Made by a program: the position numbers and the translations under genes. The notes beneath the pieces are model-generated. The model ran no database searches. It was not told the DNA's origin and saw only the letters and a list, made by a program, of their open reading frames with translations. A stretch of DNA of 64,000 bases from DASSNU01 sp035701265 (GTDB lineage: Bacteria > Gemmatimonadota > Gemmatimonadetes > Gemmatimonadales > Gemmatimonadaceae), in assembly GCA_035701265.1 (NCBI GenBank), contig DASSNU010000015.1:308481-372480 (forward strand). Reading direction: 5' to 3'. Positions 16,297 to 24,524 of the stretch are shown here, in pieces. The first letter of the stretch is position 1; each line of letters begins with the position of its first letter.

Positions 16297-18033
16297 ATGT
16301 CCGCTCCGACCACGACTTCATCCCGCACCGCGCCGCGCGCGTCACGCACCGCCGAGACCGCGCCGTCGCAGGCGCGTAGCCACGACAGCACCGCCGGCAC
16401 GGGCGCGCTCGCCAGCGTGAACGGCATCCGCCACGTCCCCGCGCCGGTCAACGAGCCGGTCCGCGGCTACGCGCCCGGTTCCCCCGAACGCGCCTCGCTC
16501 GAGCGCCGCCTCGACGCGATGGCCGCCGAGCGCATCGAGATCCCCGTCATCATCGGCGGGCGAGAGATCCGCACCGGGAACACGGCGCAGGCCGTCATGC
16601 CCCACGCGCACGCGCACGTGCTCGCCGACTGGCACCTCGCCCGCCCGGAGGACGTGCAGCAGGCCGTCGTCGCGGCGCACGACGCACAGCGCGAGTGGGC
16701 CGACTGGCCATGGGAGGACCGCGCCGCTGTCTTCCTCAAAGCGGCCGAGCTCCTCGCCACCACGTGGCGCGACACCGTCAACGCCGCCACCATGCTCGGC
16801 CAGTCCAAGACGGTCTTTCAGGCGGAGATCGATGCCGCCGCCGAGTTGATCGACTTCTGGCGCTTCAACGTCTACTTCGCGCAGGAGCTGTACGCCGAGC
16901 AGCCGCTCAGCGATCGCGGGATGTGGAACCAGCTCGACTACCGCGCGCTTGAGGGATTCGTCTACGCCGTCACGCCGTTCAACTTCACCTCCATCGGCGG
17001 CAACCTCCCCACCGCGCCCGCGCTCATGGGGAACAGCGTCATCTGGAAGCCCGCCAGCACGGCGATGGTGAGCGCGTATTACCTCATGCGCCTGCTCGAA
17101 GCCGCCGGCCTTCCCCCGGGCGTGATCAACTTTGTCCCCGGCGACGCGGTCGCCATCTCCGACGCGCTGCTCGCGCACCGCGATCTGGCCGGCGTCCACT
17201 TCACCGGCAGCACGGCGGTGTTCAACCGGATGTGGCAGACGATCGGGAGCAACATGGCGCGCTACCGGTCGTACCCGCGCATCGTCGGCGAGACGGGCGG
17301 GAAGGACTTCATCATCGCGCACCCGTCGGCCGATCCGCAGGCGCTGGCCGTGGCGATCGTGCGCGGAGGCTTCGAGTACCAGGGGCAGAAGTGTTCCGCC
17401 GTGAGCCGCGTCTACGTGCCGCAGTCGCTCTGGAACGATGTGCGCGACCGCGTGACGGAGATGATCGCCGACATCCGGATGGGCGACATCCGCGACTTCA
17501 AGAATTTCATGGGCGCCGTGATCGACCGGAAAGCGTTCGACAAGATCTCAGGATATCTGGCGCACGCGCGCGAGCACGCCACCATCGTTGCCGGTGGCGG
17601 CGCGCACGGCGAGACGGGGTACTTCATCGAGCCCACGCTCGTCCAGGCCACCGATCCCGCCGACCGGCTGCTCTGCGAGGAGATCTTCGGCCCGGTGGTC
17701 ACCGCGCACGTGTACCGCGATGCCGACTGGGCGGAGACGCTGCGCGTGGTGGACGAGACGTCGCCGTACGCGCTCACCGGCGCCGTCTTCGCGAACGATC
17801 GCCGCGCGGTGCGTGAAGCGATGATGACGCTCCGCCACGCGGCGGGGAACTTCTACATCAACGACAAGCCCACCGGCGCGGTGGTGGGACAGCAGCCGTT
17901 CGGCGGCGCGCGCAGCTCCGGCACGAACGACAAGGCCGGGTCGAAGCTCAATCTCGTACGCTGGGTGAGCGCGCGCGCGATCAAGGAGACCTTCTCCCCG
18001 CCCACGAACTACCGGTATCCCTTTATGGGGTAG
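16297..18033 (+). CDS. pruA: L-glutamate gamma-semialdehyde (1-pyrroline-5-carboxylate) dehydrogenase
   Basis: The protein has 578 residues and a complete aldehyde dehydrogenase fold. The catalytic Cys is C366 in GQKCSAVSRVY and the general base E332 in GETGGKDF; NAD contacts include FNFTSIGG and HFTGSTAVF. The P5C-dehydrogenase group is recognised from these motifs and from the N-terminal pattern NEPVRGYAPGSPERASL. It oxidises glutamate semialdehyde to glutamate in proline and arginine breakdown. No proline dehydrogenase gene is adjacent, so this is a single-function enzyme. The first 45 residues are Ser/Thr/Ala-rich and probably disordered. A long hairpin follows the stop. Confidence 0.95.
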   Translation: MSAPTTTSSRTAPRASRTAETAPSQARSHDSTAGTGALASVNGIRHVPAPVNEPVRGYAPGSPERASLERRLDAMAAERIEIPVIIGGREIRTGNTAQAVMPHAHAHVLADWHLARPEDVQQAVVAAHDAQREWADWPWEDRAAVFLKAAELLATTWRDTVNAATMLGQSKTVFQAEIDAAAELIDFWRFNVYFAQELYAEQPLSDRGMWNQLDYRALEGFVYAVTPFNFTSIGGNLPTAPALMGNSVIWKPASTAMVSAYYLMRLLEAAGLPPGVINFVPGDAVAISDALLAHRDLAGVHFTGSTAVFNRMWQTIGSNMARYRSYPRIVGETGGKDFIIAHPSADPQALAVAIVRGGFEYQGQKCSAVSRVYVPQSLWNDVRDRVTEMIADIRMGDIRDFKNFMGAVIDRKAFDKISGYLAHAREHATIVAGGGAHGETGYFIEPTLVQATDPADRLLCEEIFGPVVTAHVYRDADWAETLRVVDETSPYALTGAVFANDRRAVREAMMTLRHAAGNFYINDKPTGAVVGQQPFGGARSSGTNDKAGSKLNLVRWVSARAIKETFSPPTNYRYPFMG

Positions 18034-18039
18034 CCATGC

Positions 18040-18095
18040 GCGCGCTCCGCATCCGGGATCGCTCTCGCGTTTCGCGATCCCGGCACGGAGCGCGC
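18040..18095 (+). terminator. Long two-tier hairpin between pruA and phzF-like gene
   Basis: Outer stem GCGCGCTCCG (18040-18049) pairs with CGGAGCGCGC (18086-18095). Inner stem CCGGGATCGC (18053-18062) pairs with GCGATCCCGG (18074-18083). That is 20 bp broken only by a 3/2-nt internal loop. It probably terminates or stabilises the pruA transcript. Confidence 0.6.
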
Positions 18096-18115
18096 GCACC
18101 ACGCCGCCCCTCTCC

Positions 18116-19012
18116 ATGCGCCATCGCTACTACACGCTCGACGTCTTCACCTCGCGCCGGTTCGGCGGGAACCAGCTCGCCGTCTTCCCCTTCGCGCACC
18201 ACATCCCGGAGCACGCGCTCGGCCCGATCGCGCGCGAGTTCAACTACTCCGAGACGGTCTTCCTCTACCCGCCCGATGATCCCGCGCACACGCGGCGCGC
18301 GCGGATCTTCACCCCTGGCGAGGAGATCCCCTTCGCCGGCCATCCCACCGTGGGCGCCGCGCACCTGCTCGCGGCCATCGGCGAGGTGCCGCTCGCGGGG
18401 GACGAGACGCGCATCGTGCTCGAGGAGCGCGTCGGCGCGGTGTCCGTGCTCGTCCGTCTCTCGGCGGGCGCGCCGGTGTTCGCGCAGCTCACCGCGGCCA
18501 AGCTTCCCGAAGTCGGGCCGCCACCGCCTGCGCGCGCCGCGCTGGCCGGGGTGCTCTCGCTCGACGAGAGCGACTTCGGGGACGATGCCCCCGAGGCGGT
18601 CTCCTGCGGGCTCCCCTTTCTCTTCGTCCCCGTGCGGAGCCGCGACGCGGTACGCCGCGCGCGCGTACGGATGGAGCAGTGGGAGCGCACGCTGGCGACG
18701 TACTGGGCACCGCAACTGATGGTGTTCTGGCGCGCGTCCGCCGACGTGCTGCACGCGCGCGTGTTCGTCCCGGGGCTCGCGGTGCCCGAGGATCCCGCGA
18801 CCGGCTCCGCCGCCGCCGCGCTGGGCGGCTATCTCGCCGCGCGCGACTCACAGCGCGACGGCACGCTCCGCTGGACGCTCCACCAGGGGGAGGACATGGG
18901 GCGGCCCAGCCTCATCGAGATCGAGGCGGACAAACGCGACGGCCACACGACCGCCGTGCGCTGCGGGGGGAGCAGCGTCCTGGTGTGCGAGGGGACGCTC
19001 TCGCTGGAGTGA
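18116..19012 (+). CDS. PhzF family isomerase/epimerase-like protein
   Basis: This 298-residue protein has the two-fold diaminopimelate-epimerase-like layout of the PhzF family. The N-terminal half starts YYTLDVFTSRRFGGNQLAVF, with FNYSETVFLYPP containing the conserved active-site Glu, then GEEIPFAGHPTVGAAHLL. The second half contains PEDPATGSAAAALGGYL. PhzF itself isomerises a phenazine precursor, but there is no phenazine cluster here, so the substrate is unknown. It follows pruA by 82 bp with a strong hairpin between them, so joint transcription is doubtful. Confidence 0.88.
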   Translation: MRHRYYTLDVFTSRRFGGNQLAVFPFAHHIPEHALGPIAREFNYSETVFLYPPDDPAHTRRARIFTPGEEIPFAGHPTVGAAHLLAAIGEVPLAGDETRIVLEERVGAVSVLVRLSAGAPVFAQLTAAKLPEVGPPPPARAALAGVLSLDESDFGDDAPEAVSCGLPFLFVPVRSRDAVRRARVRMEQWERTLATYWAPQLMVFWRASADVLHARVFVPGLAVPEDPATGSAAAALGGYLAARDSQRDGTLRWTLHQGEDMGRPSLIEIEADKRDGHTTAVRCGGSSVLVCEGTLSLE

Positions 19013-19111
19013 ATCGGCGCGGGGGCAGTCTCCCCGTCGGAGGCGAGTGGACGCAGTCGCGCCTCGCGCGATCCGCTTCGCCGGTGACGTTACGGGCGGA
19101 GCGAGCGCAGG

Positions 19112-19585
19112 CTACATGGCTGCGCCACCCTCCTTCGATTCGATCGCCGCGATGTCTGCCATGTCCTGCGGCCGACCTGATGCGCGCTTGTTCCGCAGCA
19201 GCGCTGCGCGTCCCACCACCGGGATTCGCCGTCCCTCCAGTATGAAGTGTGCACCCTCGGCGATCGCGTCATCGAAGCTGATGCCGTCGACGCGATTCAG
19301 AATGTCAATGCGGCGCGGAGGCAAGCCGACTTGCAGTACGCCGTCGTAGGTGGCGAAATCTGCCGCCCCGATGTCGAACGTCTCGAGCGGCGCGCCGAAT
19401 GCGGCGAGAGCGCGGTACACCCGTTCACCGTTCTCCGGGACCGCACGGATCAGCACGTCGAGATCCCGGGTTGCGCGCGGATGACCGTGATAGGCGACCG
19501 CGTGTCCGCCCACCACGACGAAGTCCGCGCCGGCATCGGCCAGCTCGACCAACAGATCGCGAAAATCGTCGGGGAGATCGATCAC
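19112..19585 (-). CDS. DUF6036-type nucleotidyltransferase
   Basis: This 157-residue protein has a minimal nucleotidyltransferase core: FVVVGGHAVAYHGHPRATRDLDVLIRA holds the GG and DxD motifs (only part is quoted), and RRIDILNRVDGISFDDA has the third acidic residue. Such small proteins occur in two-gene cassettes, some acting as toxins that modify tRNA or partner proteins. The start is GTG at 19585, overlapping the stop of the upstream small gene by 4 bases (GTGA), so the two are translationally coupled. The biological role is not certain. Confidence 0.8.
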   Translation of the reverse strand: MIDLPDDFRDLLVELADAGADFVVVGGHAVAYHGHPRATRDLDVLIRAVPENGERVYRALAAFGAPLETFDIGAADFATYDGVLQVGLPPRRIDILNRVDGISFDDAIAEGAHFILEGRRIPVVGRAALLRNKRASGRPQDMADIAAIESKEGGAAM

Positions 19586-19812
19586 CGCGACGGGCGAGGC
19601 ACGAAGCGTACGGGGATGCTCGATCGGTCGTATCGCGGCATTGTCAGCCCTGCCACCGCCCAGCTCTCTCGCGTGAGCTGATCCACCAGCGACAGAGCTG
19701 CCGCGCCCGATACCGGCGCTTGGTCCGGTTCGATCCGCTGCAGCCTGGTTCGATTGAGGACCGCGCGCATTCGGCGGCGCTCGGCACGTGCGACGCGTTC
19801 ATCCGGTGCCAT
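19582..19812 (-). CDS. Small basic partner of the nucleotidyltransferase
   Basis: This 76-residue protein is rich in Arg and begins MAPDERVARAERRRMRAVL. It overlaps the nucleotidyltransferase start by 4 bases, so it is the first gene of a two-gene unit. It has no motif I recognise. The arrangement resembles cassettes in which a small upstream gene is the cognate antitoxin or a targeting partner of a nucleotidyltransferase. The conserved-sounding middle (ALSLVDQLTRESWAVAGL) suggests a real folded protein rather than a chance frame. Confidence 0.6.
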   Translation of the reverse strand: MAPDERVARAERRRMRAVLNRTRLQRIEPDQAPVSGAAALSLVDQLTRESWAVAGLTMPRYDRSSIPVRFVPRPSR

Positions 19813-20158
19813 GCCGGCAATTTACGTTGTCCAGTGGCACCCCGCAGCCGATGACCACACGGCTGTCCCGGGCCCATCACCGACTGAGCACGTGGGGGCG
19901 ACCCCGCGCCGAATCGGGAACCGCGGCTCCGAGCCGCGATCACGTACACGGGAGAAGTCCCGCCCGCGGGCGGAGCCCGGGTGATTATCACCAGGGTTGC
20001 TGCCGGGTTGGTCAGTACTCGCCACTTCTGGGCGGAGCCTGGCCGGCGCCGGCTGTCGAATCCGCATCCCCTCGCTCGACGTCCTGGTGAGAGCAAGAGT
20101 GGCCCATTCAGGGCCCCTTCACTAGAATGTCGAGCCCCTTTCGAGCCCCGGCCTCCCC
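19813..20158. other. Intergenic region upstream of the ADOP permease
   Basis: These 346 bp separate divergent genes. They contain a 7-bp hairpin (CGCGGCT 19922-19928 with AGCCGCG 19932-19938), a GC-rich inverted patch near 19965-19980 and the palindrome AGGGCCCC near 20110. I see no RNA gene, and no clear promoter hexamers. Confidence 0.45.
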
Positions 20159-22603
20159 ATGTCCATGCCCCTCGACGTCCGGTACGCGCTGCGCAGTCTG
20201 GCCCGGTCGCCAGGCTTCACTATTGCCGTGGTCCTCACCCTCGGGCTCGGCATCGGCGCCAACACGGCGATCTTCAGCGCCGTCCGCGGCGTGCTGCTCA
20301 AGCCGCTGCCGAATCGCAACGGCGACCGGCTCATGTACCTGCGCCACTCCGCCGTGGCCAAGGGGAGCGACAACATCGCCTTCTCGGTCCCCGAGATCAA
20401 CGACTTCCGCGAGCAGTCGAAGACGCTCGCGGAAGTCGCCGAGTACTCGCCGCTCACGCTGAACCTGGTGGAGACCAACGGTGCGTCGCAGATCCAGGTG
20501 GGGCTCGTGACCGGGAATTACTTCAAGGTCATGGGACTCGCGCCCGTGATCGGCCACGGCTTCAGCGCCAAGGACGACGGACCGGGCGTGCCGCCCGTGA
20601 TCATGCTGACGTACGGCTACTGGCTGACGCACTTCGGCGGCGACAGCGCCATCGTCGGCACGTCGCTGCGCATCGGCGGCAAGAACGCCGAAGTGGTGGG
20701 CGTTCTGCAGCCCGCGCCGTTCTTTCCGCAGAAGATCGACGCGCTCATGAACATGTCCGTGAGCGATCACCACGTGAGCGCGACGATGATCCAGGGGCGC
20801 ACGCACCGCATGACCGAGATGATCGCGCGCCTCGCGCCGGGCGTGACGGTGGATCAGGCGCGCGCGGAAGTGGCGCAGATCACGAAGCGCGTGCACGCCG
20901 ACCATCCGGACGTGTACGACGTCGGGTCGGGCTACGCGGTGACGCTGACGCCGTTCAAGGAGGTGCTGGGAAAGGACGCACGGCTCACGCTCCTGCTCCT
21001 GATGGGCGTGGCCGGGTTCGTGCTCGTCATCGCCTGCGCGAACGTGGCCAACCTCACGCTCATGCGCGGGGTGCGCCGCGAGCACGAGATGGTGGTGCGC
21101 GCCGCGCTCGGCGCGGGCGCGGCGCGGCTGCGCCGGCTGCTGTTCGTGGAGCACCTCCTGCTCGCGTTCGCCGGCGCGGCGGTCGGCCTCGCGCTCGCCT
21201 TCGCCGGCACGGGGATGCTGTCGGCGTTCACCGCGCGGATGAGCAATCGCGCGGATGACATTCGCGTGGACGGCGTGGTGCTCGCGTTCACGCTGGCGGT
21301 CGCGGTGGGCGTGGCACTGCTCCTCTCCTTCGCGCCGCGCGTGGGAAGGGAGTACCGGCTCGGCGCCAGCCTGACCGGCTCGCGCACCACCGGCAGCCGC
21401 AAGCGGCGCGGCCTCCAGCGCGCACTCGTCGTCACGCAGATCGCCGTCTCGGTCATCCTGCTCGCCGGTGCTGCGTTGCTCGTGAAGTCGGTCCAGAAGC
21501 TGGCGGAGGTGGATCCCGGTCTGGACACGCACAACGTGCTCACCATGGAAGTCCCAGCGGATTTCGCGGCGCTGCAGGATCGCGATCAGGCGGTGTCCAC
21601 GTACGAGCGCATGGCCGCGGAGCTGAAATCGATACCCGGCGTGGAGGTCGTCGGGATGGGTTCGAACGTGCCGCTCCGGGCGACGCAGTTCAATCTCGAC
21701 GTGAAGGCGGAGGGGCGCGCGCTGGCGGTGGGCGAACCGGTGCCGCAGGCGGAGTATCGCACGGCGGATCCCGGCTACTTCCGCGCGAGCGGCATCAAGC
21801 TGCTCGCCGGGCGCGAGTTCACCGCGACGGACAACGCCACATCCGGCAAGGTCGTGATCATCAACCAGACGCTGGCCAAGCTGCTCTGGCCGGGGCAGGA
21901 TCCCCTCGGCCGGCGGCTCACGTGGACGGGAGACGTCCTGCGCTTCATCGGCATGAAGGAGGAATGGCGCACCGTGGTGGGAGTGGTGGCCGACACGAAA
22001 GACGGCGGGCTCGACGCCAAGCCGGTGCGCGCGGTGTTCATGCCGTTCGCGCAGGGCGAGTTCCCCACCGGCGCGCTCGTGCTCCGCACCGACGTGAATC
22101 CCATGGGGCTCGCCAGGGCGGCGCGCGAGGTCGTGCACTCCATCGCGCCCGAGCAGCCGGTGGAGAAGGTGATGGCCCTCGACGCGATCCGCGACGAGAG
22201 CGTGGTCCCGCGCCGCGTGAACGCGCTGCTCGTCGGCTCCTTCGGCGTGCTCGCGCTCGTGATCGCGGCGATCGGCATCGCGGCCGTTCTCGCGTTCTCG
22301 GTGAGCGCACGCACCGGTGAGATCGGCGTCCGCATGAGTCTTGGCGCGCGCCCGGGGCAGGTGCTGGCCATGGTGCTGCGCGAGGGCGGCGTGCTGGTCC
22401 TGGCAGGACTCGCCATCGGCGTCGTGGGCGCTCTCGTTCTGGCGCGCTACATCAGCGCGCTGTTGTTCGAGGTGGCGCCCCACGATCCGGCCACGCTGGC
22501 GATCGTCGGGACCGTGATGGCGGCGATCGGCGTGGCGGCGTGCTGCATTCCCGCGGTGCGCGCGGCGCGAATCGCACCCAGCGAGGCGCTCCGCGCGCAG
22601 TAG
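20159..22603 (+). CDS. ADOP family two-domain ABC permease (MacB/FtsX type)
   Basis: The protein has 814 residues and two tandem MacB-FtsX permease modules, each with a membrane helix, a periplasmic MacB-type domain and a three-helix FtsX block. The first helix is at residues 17-40 (FTIAVVLTLGLGIGANTAIFS), the first FtsX block at about 280-390, a second MacB-like domain at about 430-670, and the last FtsX block at about 690-810 with GEIGVRMSLGARPGQVL. This is the acidobacterial duplicated orphan permease layout. No ATPase gene is beside it, as is typical. It may export lipids, peptides or antibiotics using an ATPase encoded elsewhere. Confidence 0.9.
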   Translation: MSMPLDVRYALRSLARSPGFTIAVVLTLGLGIGANTAIFSAVRGVLLKPLPNRNGDRLMYLRHSAVAKGSDNIAFSVPEINDFREQSKTLAEVAEYSPLTLNLVETNGASQIQVGLVTGNYFKVMGLAPVIGHGFSAKDDGPGVPPVIMLTYGYWLTHFGGDSAIVGTSLRIGGKNAEVVGVLQPAPFFPQKIDALMNMSVSDHHVSATMIQGRTHRMTEMIARLAPGVTVDQARAEVAQITKRVHADHPDVYDVGSGYAVTLTPFKEVLGKDARLTLLLLMGVAGFVLVIACANVANLTLMRGVRREHEMVVRAALGAGAARLRRLLFVEHLLLAFAGAAVGLALAFAGTGMLSAFTARMSNRADDIRVDGVVLAFTLAVAVGVALLLSFAPRVGREYRLGASLTGSRTTGSRKRRGLQRALVVTQIAVSVILLAGAALLVKSVQKLAEVDPGLDTHNVLTMEVPADFAALQDRDQAVSTYERMAAELKSIPGVEVVGMGSNVPLRATQFNLDVKAEGRALAVGEPVPQAEYRTADPGYFRASGIKLLAGREFTATDNATSGKVVIINQTLAKLLWPGQDPLGRRLTWTGDVLRFIGMKEEWRTVVGVVADTKDGGLDAKPVRAVFMPFAQGEFPTGALVLRTDVNPMGLARAAREVVHSIAPEQPVEKVMALDAIRDESVVPRRVNALLVGSFGVLALVIAAIGIAAVLAFSVSARTGEIGVRMSLGARPGQVLAMVLREGGVLVLAGLAIGVVGALVLARYISALLFEVAPHDPATLAIVGTVMAAIGVAACCIPAVRAARIAPSEALRAQ

Positions 22604-22634
22604 CACTCCGGGCGTCCGCGCCGCTCTGGGCGTT

Positions 22635-22660
22635 CGCGGCGCGCGCGATAGCGCGCCGCG
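22635..22660. terminator. Bidirectional terminator hairpin
   Basis: A 10-bp perfect stem (CGCGGCGCGC at 22635-22644 with GCGCGCCGCG at 22651-22660) and a 6-nt loop lie midway between the convergent stops of the ADOP permease and the diguanylate cyclase. Confidence 0.6.
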
Positions 22661-22672
22661 GCGATTGCAGCG

Positions 22673-24046
22673 CTACCTGCTCCCCGGTACCGCCGCGCGC
22701 GCCCGCGCGAGGGCGATCGTGCGCAGGTTCGGCGTCCAGATGGTCACGCGGTTGCGCCCCGACTCCTTGGACGCGTAGAGCGCCTCGTCGGCGCGCGACT
22801 GCAGATCGCGCGCGATCCCGGCGTCCGTCACCCGATCGGTCACGAGACCGATGCTCACCGTGATCGGGAGCTTGCCGGTGATCCCGCTGAACTGCCGCGC
22901 GGACACCGACTCGAGCAACCGCGTGGCCAGACGGAACGCGCCCGCAGCACTCGTGTCGGGGAGCAGGATGGCGAACTCGTCGCCGCCGGTGCGCGCCACC
23001 ACATCGGTCACGCGCGCCACGCCGCGCAACACCTCTCCCACCTGCTGCACGACGGCGTCCCCCGCCAGATGGCCGAAGGTGTCGTTCACACGCTTGAAGT
23101 AGTCGATGTCGAGCACCAGCAGCGCCAGCTCCGCGCGAGAGCGCGACGCGCGCCGCAGCTCACGCTCCAGCCGCTGCTCCAACCCGCGCCGGTTGTAACA
23201 TCCGCTGAGCGGATCGGTGTGCACCATGGTCGCCAACTGCTCGCGCACGCGATTGTACGCGCGTCCCACCATGGTCACCGCGTCGGGGCGCACGTCGGCG
23301 CTCACGTCGTACGTGCCGGCAAAGTCCCCCGACTCCGCGCGCTCGAACAGGTGCACGATGGACGCGAGCCGCTCGCGGAAGCTGCCGTAGTGCATGATGA
23401 GCGTGCCCCCCGCCGCCACGAACACCGCCAGCGAGAGCAGCTCCTGCGGCCAGCTGAGCGGCGCGCCGTGCTGCATGGCGTGCAGCACGATCCCCAGATA
23501 CATCACGCTGATCGCGCCCAGCGCGCCGGCTGCCAGACGGCGGCCGAAGTAGAACTCCGCAACGTGCAGGATGCCGAACGAGAGCAGCAGGACGCGGTCG
23601 TAGTAGGGCGGAGGCACCACCTCGAAGGTGAGCCCGAAGACGAGCGCGATGTCGGCGGCGATCGACGCCTCGATGAGCCGCGCACGCGCGCGACCGTCCC
23701 GCTGCACCAGCCACTTCACCCCCGCTGCAACGAGTGCGTAGATCGCGACCGACAGGATGACCAGCGGCGGGAGATGGTCGACGATCCCCGTCACGCGCGC
23801 GATCAGCGCGCCGATGCCGAGGAAGACCGCCACGTCCAGGCGCACCGAGGCCTGCCACAGCAGGACATCGCGCGTGGCCTCGGCGTGTATCGCCTTCGAT
23901 TCGACTGGTGTTGCCGGTGGAAGGGCTGGGGTTCCGGGGGCCGGAGGCACCTCGTGCGGGTCGCGAGCGCCGCCAGTATAGGCGGGCGGAACTGCAGACC
24001 CTGTTTCCCAATCCTCGTTCACCTTCGGCAACCGGACGGTCTCCAT
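22673..24046 (-). CDS. Membrane-bound diguanylate cyclase (GGDEF)
   Basis: The protein has 457 residues from the ATG at 24046. About six membrane helices fill residues 65-235; a GGDEF domain occupies about 280-440. GGDEF is at 354-358, with the inhibitory I-site RVTD at 345-348, exactly five residues upstream. DIDYFKRVNDTFGHLAGD keeps the metal and guanine-binding residues of canonical cyclases, including the final Asp that is Ser in cGAMP-making Hypr enzymes. It should make c-di-GMP with product feedback. The ATG lies inside a GEMM-type riboswitch aptamer, with GGAG six bases upstream. An alternative start is the GTG at 23950, after the aptamer; the 32 residues between look low-complexity. 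Confidence 0.9.
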   Translation of the reverse strand: METVRLPKVNEDWETGSAVPPAYTGGARDPHEVPPAPGTPALPPATPVESKAIHAEATRDVLLWQASVRLDVAVFLGIGALIARVTGIVDHLPPLVILSVAIYALVAAGVKWLVQRDGRARARLIEASIAADIALVFGLTFEVVPPPYYDRVLLLSFGILHVAEFYFGRRLAAGALGAISVMYLGIVLHAMQHGAPLSWPQELLSLAVFVAAGGTLIMHYGSFRERLASIVHLFERAESGDFAGTYDVSADVRPDAVTMVGRAYNRVREQLATMVHTDPLSGCYNRRGLEQRLERELRRASRSRAELALLVLDIDYFKRVNDTFGHLAGDAVVQQVGEVLRGVARVTDVVARTGGDEFAILLPDTSAAGAFRLATRLLESVSARQFSGITGKLPITVSIGLVTDRVTDAGIARDLQSRADEALYASKESGRNRVTIWTPNLRTIALARARAAVPGSR

Positions 24047-24106
24047 GGGAGACTCCAGGCTTTGCGACCCCGTCTCGCGACGGGTGTGCTTTGTCGGGTG
24101 ATCGAG
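24014..24106 (-). promoter_or_regulatory. GEMM (cyclic dinucleotide class I) riboswitch overlapping the cyclase start codon
   Basis: Read on the minus strand, the 93-nt element has a P1 helix (CUCGAUCACC with GGUGAACGAG, 9 of 10 pairs), then GACAAAGCACA and the stem CCCGUC-GCGA-GACGGG with a GNRA tetraloop. GUCGCAAAGCC follows (GEMM consensus GACGCAAAGCC), then the hairpin GUCUCC-CAU-GGAGAC and GGUUGCCGAAGG. These are the conserved blocks of the c-di-GMP-I/GEMM fold in the right order. By my alignment to Vc2, the base at position 20 is A (24090), as in GEMM-Ib RNAs that prefer cGAMP. A47 and C92 equivalents are kept. The AUG at 24046 is in the loop of the second hairpin. Confidence 0.85.
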
Positions 24107-24524
24107 CCGCTAACGAACACCCACCCACAGGCGAGCACCGTGCCACACCGTACGTGGGTGGAAAGTGACGACTTTCTAACTAGTTACAGCGTTCCGCCCC
24201 GCTTCGTTCCATTGCTCACCATGGCGCTTTGCCATCACGGGGGGCCAATCGCTGTGGTGCGACGGCCACATCCGACCCACGTGAAACCCAATTGGCCAGA
24301 GGTAACATCGGCGGCCGCGGTGCCAGAGAGGGGGTCAACTGCACAAGTCGTTGGACCGGAGCAGGTTATGCACCGCTGGCGGCAGCTCGCCACCGCTGGC
24401 CGTCCCCAAAGCCCGGGAACAGACCGAAGACGGCCGGGAGCGCCGGGCACAGCCCAACGCGCATTGGTGTTGCGCACTGCCAGGCGATCCAGGGCCCCGT
24501 CGCCCAGCGAAGGCCCCTGCGCCG
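24107..24524. other. Spacer upstream of the riboswitch and downstream of the Omp85-like gene
   Basis: This 418-bp spacer should hold the promoter for the riboswitch-cyclase transcript. An AT-rich patch at 24155-24190 contains the inverted repeat GAAAGT-GACG-ACTTTC (24161-24176) and the palindrome TAACTAGTTA (24177-24186), both possible operator sites. I see no gene in the rest. Confidence 0.5.

Noticed and set aside
20040..20100. A tRNA-like T-loop sequence (GTCGAATCC)
   Set aside because: The flanking stems do not pair and no anticodon or acceptor stem can be drawn.
20108..22606. An 832-codon open frame on the minus strand
   Set aside because: It mirrors the ADOP permease; composition is typical of antisense frames (His, Arg, Ala, Asp).
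22673..24046. The cyclase as a cGAMP-making Hypr GGDEF enzyme, prompted by the A20-type riboswitch
   Set aside because: The segment FGHLAGD keeps the Asp that is Ser in Hypr enzymes, so a normal c-di-GMP cyclase is more likely.
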